Of a stretch of DNA of 64,000 bases, positions 1 through 11,880 are shown in pieces. The position numbers and the translations under genes are program-made. The DNA lies in the NCBI GenBank assembly GCA_035578905.1, contig JAQJVL010000610.1:186001-250000 (forward strand), given 5' to 3'. The number at the start of each line of letters is the position of its first letter. Position 1 is the stretch's first letter. Origin of the DNA: Stictocephala bisonia (taxonomy: Eukaryota > Arthropoda > Insecta > Hemiptera > Membracidae). The notes beneath the pieces are model-generated. The model had not been told where the DNA came from. It saw nothing but the letters and a program-made list of their open reading frames with translations, and made no database searches.

Positions 1-249
1 TTTATCGAGTTGTGTTAATGCTTGTTAATCAAAATCAAAATGTCTATTCAATAAATGCACATGGTACAATGAATAATATCAGAAAAATTTCTATAGCAAA
101 AAAATGTTGATCCTAAAGACTAACAGTTATCTTATAAAATAATATAAACAACTTTTCATTACAAATTCATAACACGTCTAAATTAATTACTAAAATCTAT
201 ATAGTTTAATATCTACCCTCCCAAAACTCCTCAATTGAGTAAGGAGCTA
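1..249. other. AT-rich sequence, no gene seen
   Basis: No coding region, RNA gene or repeat structure was recognised in this stretch. Confidence 0.5.
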
Positions 250-795
250 ATTCAATTATAAATTCTTTCAATTGTTTTTTTTTTTTTTTTTTTTTTTATT
301 TTATTTTGTTCAAATAAGAATTTTTTCGAATGTGATTTCAATTTGGTCTCTATAAACTTAGTCTTCTTGGTATAAAATTCTAGATTATGCCATTCCTTTT
401 GTCTAATTATGTTAATATTATAGTTATGTATGACGGAATTCAGGGATTTGCTCATTTTTTAGTACAGTATAAAGAACTGTTTCCAATATGTACAGACCGA
501 TAACAAGTGGTATTTCTAATTCTACGAAAACTTGCTTTACTGATTCCTCTCTTTTTTAGACCACACATTGTTCTAATTGCTTTTTGTGGGAGCCATACAC
601 ACTTATGCCATAAGCCAAGTAAGAATGTATTATATCATAATATATCTAGTTTAATATTTCTACATGACATATTTTAGACATTTGTCTTAGGGCAAATAAT
701 CCAGAGGACATCTTATTTGGTCAGATAACATGGTCAATGTGTTTATCCCAACATAGGTTTTTATCAAATCAAATCTTTACTGCGTTGACAATATA
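250..795 (-). mobile_element. 3' end of a degenerate jockey/CR1-like non-LTR retrotransposon
   Basis: Read on the minus strand, this segment translates with several stops and shifts into the region that follows the RT domain in jockey/CR1-type ORF2 proteins. Recognisable pieces are WDKHIDHV near 745, MSSGLFALRQMSKICHVE near 690, SYLAYGISVW near 605, and a basic C-terminal stretch with IETKLKSHSKKFLF near 330. A run of about 24 T on the plus strand at 275-298 could be an internal A-rich stretch or a poly(A) tail. It is separate from the element that begins at 1000, because both carry their own C-terminal region. The N-terminal half is absent. It is a dead fragment. Confidence 0.6.
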
Positions 796-950
796 AATTG
801 TATTGCAATATTTGTTTAAAACATTATAATTATATTATACTAAAATTTTCTCATTCATACATACAAAGGCATTTTCATTCAGACATACATTCAATGTGTT
901 CTCATTCATTCGCCAATTGTGCCCACTTCCATTAACGGTGTTAGTTTTCC

Positions 951-970
951 AACTGGGAGGTCTCCCAGTT
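951..970. repeat. Perfect hairpin palindrome beside retroelement
   Basis: AACTGGGAG and CTCCCAGTT are separated by GT. An outer GGTGTT (937-942) can pair with AACACC (972-977), giving a longer bulged hairpin. It lies just beyond the end of the downstream element's coding region. Confidence 0.6.
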
Positions 971-1304
971 AAACACCAAAAACTTGTCTACACTATAAAA
1001 TACCTACGAGGCTAAGAAGCGTTTAAGGCGAGTTTTTAACAACTGGAGCGTCGTAGCATTTTTAATTGTATGGGGGATTTCCTTAATAAAACGAGCACCT
1101 GCTTTCGAAGGCAAGTGCTTGTACGTTGCTGTTCTGTGCTTCCCAGTTCGGTAACTCTCTCTGCCTCTAGTTTCATAATTATGTACGTCTCTACTCTGAA
1201 TTAGAGCACAATACATAGTAGTTTCTAGGACATAGATGCTTTGTAAAGTTAAAATTCTCAATGCTATGAAAGTTTGCACAAATCTCTTAAATTAATTTGA
1301 GAAA

Positions 1305-2144
1305 TTATATGAATCCCTTCAAGTTGTTAAAATTTTGAATGCAGTTATTTAGATAATAAAAAATGTGTTGTTCCAAGCTTAGTATTGATTTTTCACTAAA
1401 ACACAGAGTAGTATCATCGGTGTATTGCACGATTCTTCCATGCTGGAGTGATAACTCGATATCATTGACATAAAATAGGAAAAGAACTGGACTGAGAATT
1501 GATCCCTGGGGGACGCTATAACACAAATCAGCTAGACTAGAAAAACCATTTGAAATTTGAACTACTTGCGTTCTTTGGTTTAGATGTGATCTAAGCCATG
1601 TTAAAGGCACGCCACGGATGCCATGAGATTCTAACCTGTCAAGCAGTATACTATGGTCAACACAGTCGAATGCTTTTGATAAGTCGAGGAATATACTACT
1701 TAAAGTGGATTTTCAACATTCTAACCCTTCCACAACCAAATCGATTAGATTCGCAACAGCGTCTATGGTCAATTTGCCCGTCCTAAAACCAAATTGGTTT
1801 TCTGAATGCTGGTTGTGTTTATTTAAAAATTCAAGCATTCTTATTAAAAAATGTTTTTTAAATATTTTGCCCAAACTTGGCAAAATTGAGACAGGCCTGT
1901 AGTTACTGACTGAATATGGATCATCTTTATTGAATATTAGAGTTACTTTTGCAACTTTCAGGAGAGAGGGAAAAATTCCTGTTTCAAAAGATCTATTAAC
2001 TAATCGTGTTAATGGGCTGAGAAGGTAATTTGAGATTTTTTTGATAAACCACATAGAAACAAAGCTAATATCATTTGACTTTTTGGTTGGGAGCTCTGTA
2101 ATGATTCGGGCAATTTCATCCACAGTGGCAGGTGCTAACACCAT
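1305..2144 (-). pseudogene. Retrotransposon reverse transcriptase, broken into two frames
   Basis: The first piece (2144-1713) holds RT fingers: NYRPVSILPSLGKIF and FGFRTGK. The second piece (1610-1305) holds the palm: VPQGSILSPVLF and the YTDDT active site. About 100 nt between them encode the conserved AFDCVDH segment in a different frame, so at least one frameshift has occurred. Catalytic residues are still visible, but the reading frame is not intact. Confidence 0.85.
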
Positions 2145-2736
2145 GGATTCTACTGGGGTATGTCTAAGTTTACGGAAAACTTGAGGCTGGAATGATTGAG
2201 GACACAGCTGACTGGCAACAGAAGCAAAAACTCTGTTTAATTCATCAGCAACCTCAGCCCCATCAGTAACAAGTTTATCCCCAATCTTATTTTTAATTTT
2301 TTTTTCTGCTTATTTTTGCTATTGATGTTAATAATATTCCAAACAGTTTTAGAAACAGTTTTGGACAAAATAATCGATTTTGAGACGTCATATGCTTTGG
2401 CTGCTTTCATATGTCATATGCTATCGAATTACATTTCGATAAATTTGTTTGTATCTTTTGAAAGTTTTTAAATTTGTTATTTGACGTTGTTTTGTTTATT
2501 TCTGAGAAGTATTTTAAGTTTTCTCTTGAGACAAGAATGCCTTTTGTAATCTATTTTTTTCTTTGCACACATGGTAATAGTTTTTGTCAGGCAACATGTA
2601 TTTAAATGCAAATTTAAACAATTGTTAAACATTTTAAACTCATGTTCAACAGGTATTTAAAAAAATCCACTTCTATTTTGACAGTGAAGCTTTGAGAAGA
2701 GTGATATTTTGTGGCATTATGTCTCTTTTTGATTTT

Positions 2737-3105
2737 TTAAAATTTGGGCTCCCTTTCATAATGCTGTCCACTATTAATGGCCTCAAGGCCATAGTGGTCA
2801 GAAACTGCTGTGTTGACCATGGACACTGCGACGTTAGGAATGTTGATGATAATGTTGTCAATTGTAGACTGAGTTGTGGCCGTCAATCTGGTTGGAGATC
2901 TGACTCGTAATTTTAAATCAAATGAATTCAATAGATCAACTAATTGTTTTGTATTATAGTTTTCGGTCTTACTTATATCAATGTTAAAATCACCCATCAG
3001 AATGAAATACTGTTTATTGTTGGTTATGTCAGTCAGTAAATGTTCAAATTTTGAGAAAAAATTATCTTCATTTCCACTGGGAAACCTGTAAATACCGATG
3101 ACCAC
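2737..3105 (-). pseudogene. Retrotransposon endonuclease domain fragment
   Basis: This 122-residue open stretch is the C-terminal half of an exonuclease-endonuclease-phosphatase fold. The GDFNID motif supplies the metal-binding/catalytic Asp-Asn of non-LTR endonucleases, and SDH near its end is the conserved catalytic histidine motif. The N-terminal half continues upstream to about 3420 with stops and frame changes. It belongs to the element at 1000-3480. Confidence 0.8.
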
Positions 3106-3480
3106 AATTTTTTATTTTTTTATATGTACTTTGATCCCGACTAATTCAAAGTCTTTTTCCTCAGCTTGATTAACTTTATAAGAATCACAAGAGAAGTGTT
3201 ACTTGAGAAAGATGGTCACACCACCTCCTTTGGAGTGCTGTCGGCAGAATGAATTTGCCAGTTTAAATTTTGGTAACTGACAAAATTCTATGTTCCTGTT
3301 GTTAAACCCATTTTCGGTTATGACAAGCAAATCTGTACTCAAGTCTTTACACATGAGTTAAAGTTCTTCCAGTTTGTTTGTTACAATTTGAGCATTTTAG
3401 TGGAGTAGATTTAGTGTGTTCTGATTTTGAACAGTCGAGTTTGTTTGTTTCATGGTTTTATGTTTTGTAATTAGTAATTT

Positions 3481-3781
3481 AGTCTGGTTCTGGAGAGTGA
3501 AGTCCCTAAAAAAACAGTTTTATTGACATATGTTGTCTGTGGGTCAGTCTGTCGATTTTCAGACAATGATTTCACTTTAGTGAGAGATGAAGAGGTGTGG
3601 GTGTTTTTGAGACAGCAGCTGCATAGGATTCATATTGCTTGATGATTGGTTGTTGGGGCTCAATCCTGAATCTCAAGAAAATTGTATGGTTAACTTGCTC
3701 AATTGGCGTATCACCTAATAAAACCATTTGTTATACTTGTTTTCCTTGCTTTGTTTTGTATAGAAGGAGATGAAATTAGTT
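3481..3781. other. AT-rich spacer between two retroelement relics
   Basis: No coding or repeat structure was recognised. The first part may be the eroded 5' region of the element to its left. Confidence 0.4.
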
Positions 3782-4700
3782 TTATTGAAGTTTATGTGAA
3801 GATTTTAGTTTTCGAAAAATTCTGTAATTACTGAAAGGCAAATAAAAGATGATTCCTCTATTTGTTCTTTGGGTTTTCCTGAAATAGTTATATTCGAATG
3901 GTACAAACATATGAATAGCATACAAACAAATGGTATTATCCTTAGGGATTAGCTGTGGAATGCCTTTAATGTAGCAGAGGAACAACAGTGGACCCACAAT
4001 AGATCCCTGCGAAACACTATGTGGGATCGACAACCTTTCAGAGCTATATTTCCTCACGTATATGTATTTATCATTTGGTTGTGACCCTGCATGTTCAATT
4101 TCTACATATTGTTGGCGATTTCTCAAATACTATTTGAACCAATTTAATTCTTTATCAACTATGTCTAATAATGATATAAGCTTGTCAGTGATTCCTCATA
4201 GAGTACACTGTCGAAAGAACAGCTAAGGTCTAAAAAAACGCCTAGTACTTTCTCTCATTTATCTATAGTCTATTAAAGGATTTATAAAATCAATTCCAGC
4301 AGTGACTGTAGATTTACCTGGTTGAAACCCATATGGTTTCCTGTCAAATAATTTATTTTTGTCCAAGTGGCTAACCAGTTGAATATAAACTATATTTTCA
4401 TATATTTTTGAAAGGATTGGAAGAAGTGAAATTGGGTAGTAGCATGAGGAATTATTAACCTCCCCTTTTTTGAAAACTGGAATAACTTTTGCAACCTTCA
4501 GTTTATCAGGTATATAACCAGAAATTAAAGATGAATTTACAAGATGGGTAAGTGGATTTATTATTGAAGGAAAAATCTTTTTTATTATACGAGATCTCAT
4601 ATATATTGAGATGTCATCGTATCCGGAAGAGTTTATTCTCAAAAGAATTTACTATATTACTTAAATATTTTTCATCTATGGTGCTGAATTAAAAGTAATT
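3782..4700 (-). mobile_element. Second degenerate non-LTR retrotransposon, RT domain only
   Basis: The minus-strand pieces at 4642-4259 and 4126-3782 read as an RT related to the neighbouring element. Motifs are SSGYDDIS, LKVAKVIPVFKKGE, YYPISLLPILSKIYE, GFQPGKST, then VSQGSIVGPLLFLCYI. The catalytic YxDD box is replaced by YAIH near 3920, so the copy is dead even apart from its frameshifts. About 130 nt between the pieces encode a damaged FLDLSCSFDSV segment. No endonuclease half is present, consistent with 5' truncation. Confidence 0.75.
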
Positions 4701-5080
4701 TGTAGTAGACTTCTATTTTTGACTACCAGTTACATTTACTGTTTCTTTAATATATTTGTATTCATAACTTGCCCTTTTTTACTTATATATTCTGGACACA
4801 TTTTTTGCATTTTGCGATTGTTCGATTGGATTGCTATTGTTATTCTTTTCTTGATGCTATGTTGTTGATAATCAGTATTGAATTTATGTTGCTTCAATTT
4901 TAGGTTATATTAGTTTCTACCAATATTGTAGCAATTAGCAATGCTGTTGCCTTATTGGTATTTACTTTTTTAAATAGAATATATAATAGATTAATTTTGT
5001 AAAAAATATTGACAATACCTGTTCTTCTGGCCTTCATTTCCTTTATTTTTAATATTAATGAATATAAGTTAATTTAGGCC
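4701..5080. other. AT-rich sequence, no gene seen
   Basis: Nothing recognisable beyond possible remnants of the retroelement to the left. Confidence 0.4.
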
Positions 5081-5081
5081 A

Positions 5082-5120
5082 CTTGAAAACGAGAGGAGTC
5101 TCTTACCTCTCGAAATGTTG
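5082..5120 (+). other. Hairpin motif TTGAAAA-stem-GAAA-TGTTG
   Basis: A perfect stem GAGAGG/CCTCTC is flanked by TTGAAAAC on the left and GAAATGTTG on the right. The same architecture (CTGAAGA, stem, GAAACGTTG) recurs at 7281-7322 (minus), 8872-8910 and 23194-23230, with different stem sequences. Downstream, GTTGTGTT and AACACCAAC can form a second hairpin. The order resembles a hammerhead-ribozyme core (CUGANGA-stem II-GAAA-stem III), but a proper cleavage site is not evident here. Confidence 0.4.
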
Positions 5121-6019
<899 letters not shown>

Positions 6020-6700
6020 GCCATCCTTAATGGGCATGTACAATATGATTAGTCAGTCTCTGAATTACAGTACATTATTGATCTTTAGTATCATTACTAT
6101 CTAATTATCATTTATGATATTTATTTATGTCTATGACACTAATTCAACAATATAAATAGTTTAAATAATATAGTATCATTCTAATTACAGCAATAAATTA
6201 CTCCCCGTATCATATAAGTTGAACAGCAGTAAGGAAAAGGTTTTGCTTCTTTATGCAGAAAATTTCAGAAAACAATATCAAGTTAAATATCCTACAAAAA
6301 GACCTCTTTTGATTGCTTCTGAAAATGAGTGTGGAGTACAGGTTAGTGACAAAATAATAACATCTGTAATGTTATTTGAACCATAATATAAATGCACAGT
6401 AGGATCTATCATGTTGATACAAATGAACAGTAATCTGACAATCTACTTTATTTAAACTTACCACAAAAACTCAAAATGAAAAAAAAAATAATATTTAACT
6501 TGACTTATTAAAATATAAAAAACTAGCTACTCGCATAAAACATTACTATAAACATAATTAATTAATTATTGTTAAATCTAAATGCATGGGAAAATCCCTC
6601 AACTTGACTTGAAGTATGACCATCTAGACAGTAGAATTCTTTTAATGGTATTTTAACCTTTTTAGTGTGTGCATCACCACCGCCTTTGGTATATTCATTA
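6020..6700. other. AT-rich sequence, no gene seen
   Basis: No coding region or repeat recognised. Confidence 0.4.
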
Positions 6701-6830
6701 TTCATCTCTAAGACGCCGATCGTAGAGATATGGGCGAATATGAGGAGTGAATGAGTGTAGACATTGTTACTAACTGAGTTCGGCTTAGCTCAGAAAGGAC
6801 TATTTATTAATAGCCCAATAGCCAGGGCAT
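6701..6830 (-). mobile_element. SINE copy E, partial (body and tail)
   Basis: The plus strand reads TTCAT..TAAGACGCCGATCGT, ATATGGGCGAATATG and GAGTGAATGAGTGTAGA. This matches the reverse complement of the 3' body of the tRNA-derived SINE described at 45214-45488. The promoter-bearing head is missing beyond about 6830. It abuts a retrotransposon scrap at 6890. Confidence 0.75.
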
Positions 6831-6889
6831 CTATGGGACCTACAGCTTTACGTGGAACCCGAACCACATAGTGTTGGTATATGCTAGCA

Positions 6890-7080
6890 GCATTCAAGGG
6901 CTATTTATATGATTTGTGTTTTTGAGTATTTTATCAATTATTACAGGAGAGAGAACTATTTCTAAATGTGAAATCAGTGTATTACAACTATTTGGATGGT
7001 TTGGAAAAATAATGTCATAGAATAAATTAATTATTACTTGAAGCTCGACATCAAATAAACTTCTACACAATGCCACATAT
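6890..7080 (-). pseudogene. Possible non-LTR retrotransposon fragment (inter-domain region)
   Basis: The minus-strand reading LSPVIIDKILKNTNHINSP resembles the segment just before the RT fingers of CR1-type elements, where a conserved 'lys-ser-pro-gly' turn follows an amphipathic helix. The stretch stops right after INSP. Similarity is weak and only motif-level. Confidence 0.35.
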
Positions 7081-7221
7081 TGTAACTAAAAATCAAGATA
7101 GTTCATATAATGCTAAACCCAAAGTGGTTGTCTTCTTTAAAAAACCATTTTAAATTTGTACTGTGTGGAGACTCTCACATGACTGCTCATATCGGTTCAA
7201 AAGTCAGTAGTTGGCATTGTA

Positions 7222-7378
7222 TTGTTCATGATTGGTAAAATTGTTGGGGGTTTTCAACATTTCAAGTGTTTTAGGAAATAAACGCGCCTCGACAGGTGTA
7301 AAACTCCTATTGTCTTCAGGCGTTACTTTTTACCTTGACCTACATTAAAAACTAGTTTGTTTATTTTTTCTCTTTTTA
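7222..7378. repeat. Left arm of a ~155-bp inverted repeat pair
   Basis: Its reverse complement aligns with 8822-8976: shared blocks include AACTAGTTTTTAA, TGTAGGT, CCTGAAGA, GGAGTTTTA and ACCAATCATGA. The arms are clearly diverged. Each arm contains one copy of the hairpin motif (7281-7322 here, where GAAACG has mutated to GAGGCG). Together they bracket 1.75 kb. Confidence 0.75.
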
Positions 7379-7609
7379 ATTAATTAGTTAATAGTGATTT
7401 AAGAAAACATTAAAAACTACATGCTTGTATATTACTAGCTGTTTTCATCCATGCCTAATCTTGCTACAGTATAATGTTTTATTTTATTTTAGATGTTAAA
7501 TTTCAATAAGCATCACTTAGCCTATTTCAAAAGTATTCATTTTATTTGTTTTGTCTAACAGTTGATGTTGTCAAATAAATAAAGTAACTTCATTACATTA
7601 TTATTGAAA

Positions 7610-7775
7610 CTTTAAAGACCACTGGAGTGGAGCACTTGAGTTGGAAGTGAATGAAACCATGCCAGAAACCTTCCCCGGTAGTTAACTCCCCAAAGTTTCA
7701 TGGTGATCCGATGAGTGGTTTAGTAATGCATAAAGGACAAACACACATACATTCTTTTATATATATAGAAGATGA
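7610..7775 (+). mobile_element. 3' end of an RTE-like non-LTR retrotransposon or derived SINE
   Basis: The string CAAAGTTTCATGGTGATCCG followed by ATGAGTGGTTTAGTAATGCA, a CA-rich stretch and TTTTATATATATAGAAGATG is the layout of the 3' terminus shared by insect RTE-type elements and their SINEs. No protein-coding part precedes it, so it is a 5'-truncated relic. Confidence 0.55.
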
Positions 7776-8821
7776 CGTGAGTGTTAAGGAAGTCACTTCT
7801 TCTTATACAATATCACACGTAACATAATTATGACAAACTATACAACACATTATGCAATTCAAAATTCCAAGAACAAAATATGAAAACCTTATCAATCAAC
7901 AATACACAAAGCGTATTTTTAAAGAGAAAAAAAAACATTCAACATATGCAACAGCATTTGATATTCCAACTTCACAAAGTATGGGGAAACCATGAACTTA
8001 CTACACTCACAGGCTGAACTCACCATGAACGCCTAAGACAAATTGAATACCCGTAGCAAGCTGATATGTGATAAGCTATAAAGAGAACTCCTTCCAAGCA
8101 ATACCTAGGTGGACTGGGGCAGGTGAATGTGGAGGAGGGGATATTGTAGTAGTGTGAAATTTCCTGTGTTAAAAAAAGTTTTGTTGTATTCCGAAATAAC
8201 TTTTTTGTTGGTTTGATATTTCCTCATGATACTATTTCCAAGCTAGTGTTCCAGGGAACAAGGTAAAATACTCCCTCCAAGTGGATATAGAGGCACAGGC
8301 ATCAGGGGGTCCTGATAGATGCTGATAAGTAAATTGTCCATATTTTGTATTGTAAGTTAGTAGCTTAATGTTGTGAGTGTTCCAAGATGTGCCTCCGACC
8401 TAGTATTTCCGGGACAAGGCAAATAGATGCTCCCTCCAAGCGGACCTAGAGGCACCAGCATCTCAACTGCATAGGGTGTGGTGTATTTGTGTGGGCAGTT
8501 CTTGCTGTATGTAATATATGTGCTTTTTATTATTCTTGAAAGAATATTTTAACCGAGCTAACCAAAGTGGTCTTAACTCTATGCTATTCTGGCTAATAGG
8601 GTCGTGATTCAATTTAAATAATGTATATCTGTTGATTGATAACGTTTTCATATTTTGTTCTTTGTATTTTGTTTTTCTTATATATTTCATATTGTGTTGT
8701 ATATTTGGCATAGTAGTGTTATGTGTGTTAGTTTATAAGAAGATATGAATTTCTTGAACAGTCAGTCAATATCTTTAAGCATGTAGATTTTAGGGCTTTT
8801 CAAAATAACTACGAATTAATA
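7776..8821. other. Unassigned sequence inside the inverted repeat pair
   Basis: The only structure seen is a diverged direct repeat: CTCCCTCCAAGTGGATATAG near 8272 and CTCCCTCCAAGCGGACCTAG near 8430, each followed by AGGCAC..GCATC. An 82-codon minus-strand open stretch (8463-8711) is not recognisable. Confidence 0.4.
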
Positions 8822-8976
8822 AAAGAGAAAAAATAAAAAACTAGTTTTAAGTGTAGGTTAAGATAGTAACACCTGAAGATGAAAGGAGTTTTATATCTGT
8901 CAAAACGTTGAGTTTGTTTCTTAAAATTCTTGAAGTATTGAAAATCTCCAACTATTTTACCAATCATGAAAATCAT
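8822..8976. repeat. Right arm of the ~155-bp inverted repeat pair
   Basis: It aligns with the reverse complement of 7222-7378. It contains the hairpin motif at 8872-8910 (CTGAAGA, weak stem, AAAACGTTG). The arms might be inverted terminal repeats of one element or two independent insertions of the same 3' end in opposite orientation. Confidence 0.75.
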
Positions 8977-9169
8977 AAATGAGTTCCTTAAAAGCTATCA
9001 AAATGAATGAACATTTTAACACGTACATGTTATTAAGTTAGCTATATAAAGATAAGAATATAAAGTTATTTAAATTTGAATGATATATAAGGCTGCAAAT
9101 CCATTCATATTAAAAAGTAATTAAAACTTTAGAGACTATCCATATACAGTATTTTAAATAATTGTGGCT

Positions 9170-9490
9170 AAACAATTTTTGATTAGCCAATCTGTTACTT
9201 AGGCGGAAACAGACTTCTTCAGTTTCTGATGGGTTAGGATTTAGCTTCCAGATTCTAAAGTATACTTCGAGGGCTACAAGGTCACTTGTTAGTGTTTCTT
9301 CAGTAGCTCTGAAGTCTTTGTGTTGGTAAGCTAAAGCAATATGGTCTGCATATATAAATTTTCTAAACTTTGTGATTAGGATGTCAGTGAATACACGTTA
9401 AACAAAATTTGAGCAAGTACAGACCCCTGTGGCAGGCCATCTTTAAGCTGTCTAAAGGAGCTTTCTTCAAGACAGAGATAAACTTTTATT
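9170..9490 (-). pseudogene. Jockey-like RT fragment (palm and thumb region)
   Basis: The minus-strand translation, with several stops, gives FRQLKDGLPQGSVLAQILFN, then FIYADH where the family has YADD, then ALAYQHKDF and FRIWKLNPNPSETEEVCF and a terminal NRLANQ. This is the palm/thumb of a jockey-like RT distinct from the elements at 1000-4700. The second catalytic Asp is changed, and both domain ends are missing. Confidence 0.7.
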
Positions 9491-9735
9491 AGCCATACAC
9501 AAACTGTGGCATTGACTCCCTGCCCTCCTATACACGTAAAGTGGCATTGACTCATCCAGCCTCCAAATCACTTACTGTAGCATTGACTAACCCACTCTCC
9601 CATACACGTACAGTAGTATTGACCCACCCGTCCTCCCAAACACGTACTATGGCATTGATCTATCCGCCCTCCTATACATATAATGTGGCATTGACCTACC
9701 TGCCCTCCTACACATGTACTGTAGCATTGAGTCGC
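9480..9735 (-). repeat. Minisatellite, ~30-36-bp unit (dispersed family, locus 1)
   Basis: About eight diverged units read TGGCATTGAC(C/T)CA.CC.CCCTCC.ATACACGTA on the plus strand. The reverse complement matches the arrays at 15405-15620 and 17260-17475, so this locus is in opposite orientation. It starts exactly at the edge of the RT fragment on its left. Confidence 0.8.
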
Positions 9736-9801
9736 AAAAGAAAGGGACAGGGAAGGAGGCTGCAGAACTTTAACAACAAACCTTTGCTCCATACTGTAGA
9801 A

Positions 9802-10370
9802 GGGCACCCATATGATATATCCTAGGGGGGGGCAAGTCTACCAAGGGTGGAGGGTATGGAATACCCTCTAGCATAGCGGGGGTTCCGGGTCGTCCCCCAG
9901 AAATGTTTTCGAAAGTTCATTCCTAAAACGCGTTTTTTAAGCATTCTGAAATTGTGGTTTATCATATTTTGTTGACTAAAACTTATTCATACATTTACAA
10001 TAATATTGTGAAATTAGTGCAAAAATAATTTATCATATTTACTCGACCCTGACTTTCGCACGCGGCATGTGTTACAGGAGGCTGCTAGGAATGTTGGATC
10101 AGTCTAGCGTCTGCTTATTGCACACAGAGGCATATAAAGCGTGCTCACCCACCTCGCATTCCAGAGGGGGCTTGCAACAATAATTAAGTTGTAATATCTT
10201 TAGACATTAACACAATGTAAACAATTTTAAATAATGACAAGTGACAGTATCTCAGTTTGTTCAAACTAACTGTATAACAACAATTTTTCTTTATTGAGAA
10301 GCAGTCTAATTTTTTTCCTGGAAGCCAGGAGGGCCATAGCCCCCCCCCCCTACCCCTTGTATGGGTGCCA
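9802..10370. mobile_element. Small TIR element with G-rich ends
   Basis: The left end reads GGGCACCCATATG..CCTAGGGGGGGGC, and the reverse complement of the right end reads GGCACCCATACA..GGGGTAGGGGGGG. These are imperfect terminal inverted repeats of 30-40 bp around a 569-bp element without coding capacity. The target-site duplication could not be resolved. Confidence 0.55.
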
Positions 10371-11050
10371 TTGATATTGTCTTAAGCTGCTTGGGGGGGG
10401 GGGGGTGATGTTGTTTGCATCCATAGCAAATCTTTTAAGTTGTATGTACCCCCTGTGTAGTTCTATACTAGCAACAAATCTGATAGCTGAACTGTCAAGA
10501 TTTGTGATCTCCTAGCTGTGGCAGCACACACATCTTCATGTGTAAATTCAATAAATTCATAGAATGATCCCATTTGGAAAATTAAAAATGGTATAGGAAG
10601 CAAGAAGGATCATTTTAAGTATCAAAATGAACTGCCAGATAAACATAACTATTTTATTTACAAAAGACAAAAAATGTAGTTAAGGTACAAATATTTATTA
10701 ACTAAGCTCACACACAACAATGTAATGTAGTTAAATGGAAACATCTCTTTGATGGCCTACATGAAAAATTACGTGACAAAGGTACACGGCATTAAGTCGT
10801 AAATAAAAATTGTAGCTCTGCCTAAGAAATAATTGAAATAATGGAAGTTTTCCTAAATTATTACTACAGACATGTTATAAAAATCTTAAATATAATATAA
10901 TTACTCTTAGGCCTAGTGATTTCCAATAGTAAAATCAGCCAGAAGAAGGCGGCTGGCTTTTTGGCACAAACACATTTACTCAAACATCTGGTAACTTAAA
11001 AGGAAATCATGTCTCCATCCAGTAGACGTGATGAAACACAAGGATTAACT
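10371..11050. other. No gene seen; poly(G) tract
   Basis: A G-run of about 13 occurs near 10394. The rest is AT-rich without recognisable coding or repeat structure. Confidence 0.4.
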
Positions 11051-11052
11051 TA

Positions 11053-11432
11053 TACACAAATATTTTTCTCATTTTTCATTCTAACTATATTCACTTTTAA
11101 TGTCTGATGATAGGAACAAATCAAATAGTATTCTTTAATTGTTTATATATAAAAAAAGTTACAGGACCAATATTTTTTTTCGTCAAAAATAAATAGAAAT
11201 CCCCTGATTTTCTAAACTGGATAGTGGAATAGATACTTGTATACAAATATTTTTCTCATTTTCCATTCTAACTATATTCATTTTTAATGTCTGATGATAG
11301 GAACAAATCAAATAGTATTCTTTAATTGTTTATATATAAAAAAAGTTACAGGACCAATATTCTTTTTTCTCATGAAAAATAAATAGAAATCACCTGATTT
11401 TCTAAACTGAATAGTGGAATAGAACTTCCTTG
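11053..11432. repeat. Tandem duplication, 187-bp unit, two copies
   Basis: A block beginning ACAAATATTTTTCTCATTTT and ending TGATTTTCTAAACTG.ATAGTGGAATAG is repeated with few differences at an offset of 187 bp (for example 11057 against 11244). High identity suggests a recent local duplication of non-coding sequence. Confidence 0.9.
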
Positions 11433-11684
11433 AAGTTTTTATTGTGCATTAAAAAAATCAAGTGGAAATCAAGCCTTCCCTAGGCCAAATTATTAATTGT
11501 CTATATGTTTTTCGTTCTGAAACAAAATAAATTTCTTAATTTGTACAAATACAAATTCTACTATTTATATAATAATTTTATAAATTTGATTTGTTTATAG
11601 CACAAATAGATTATACATGCAAGTAAGTTACAGAAATTTATTTTGTCCCTTGATAGTTTTTATTTTAAATATTAGTGTATTATT

Positions 11685-11880
11685 AGGGGAGATAAGGCAA
11701 ACTTACTGAAGACAAGTCCACTAACACCTTGCTGTAGTGACTTATCACCTGATGAAAATCCCAGTGGCACTGAAAATTAATGAAATTTGGCTAATATGAT
11801 TTATCTTCATGTGATCTCTGCGGCAAAGTGTTAGTGGACTTGTCTTCATAGGTAAGTTTGCTCATGCCCTATTCCTCCCA
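11685..11880. mobile_element. Short foldback element (~195 bp)
   Basis: GCAAACTTACTGAAGACAAG and the continuation TCCACTAACAC (11697-11730) are inverted at 11826-11861. Outer bases GGGGAGATAAGG / CCCTATTCCTCCC extend the similarity. Only about 95 bp separate the arms. It has no coding capacity and looks like a MITE or foldback repeat. Confidence 0.7.

Larger units (their letters stand above)
1000..3480 (-). mobile_element. Degenerate jockey/CR1-like non-LTR retrotransposon with EN and RT
   Basis: Reading 5' to 3' on the minus strand, domains occur in the expected order. The apurinic-type endonuclease lies at about 3420-2737 (LEELxLMCKDLSTDLLVITENGFN region, then GIYRFPSGN, GDFNIDIS, and a terminal SDH). 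A linker follows, then reverse transcriptase at 2144-1300: NYRPVSILPSLGKIF, FGFRTGK, SKAFDCVDHSILL across 1611-1712 in another frame, VPQGSILSPVLFLFYVND, and the catalytic box YTDD near 1420. A short C-terminal piece (LLKTRLKRFLAS) ends at 1004. Frameshifts and stops separate the blocks, and the stretch between the YTDD box and the C-terminus is shortened. The element is inactive. Clade assignment is by motif only. Confidence 0.85.

Noticed and set aside
11745..11795. CCTGATGAAAATCCC...CACTGAAAA as a hammerhead core
   Set aside because: CTGATGA is present, but the following hairpin has essentially no loop and no proper stem II/III arrangement.
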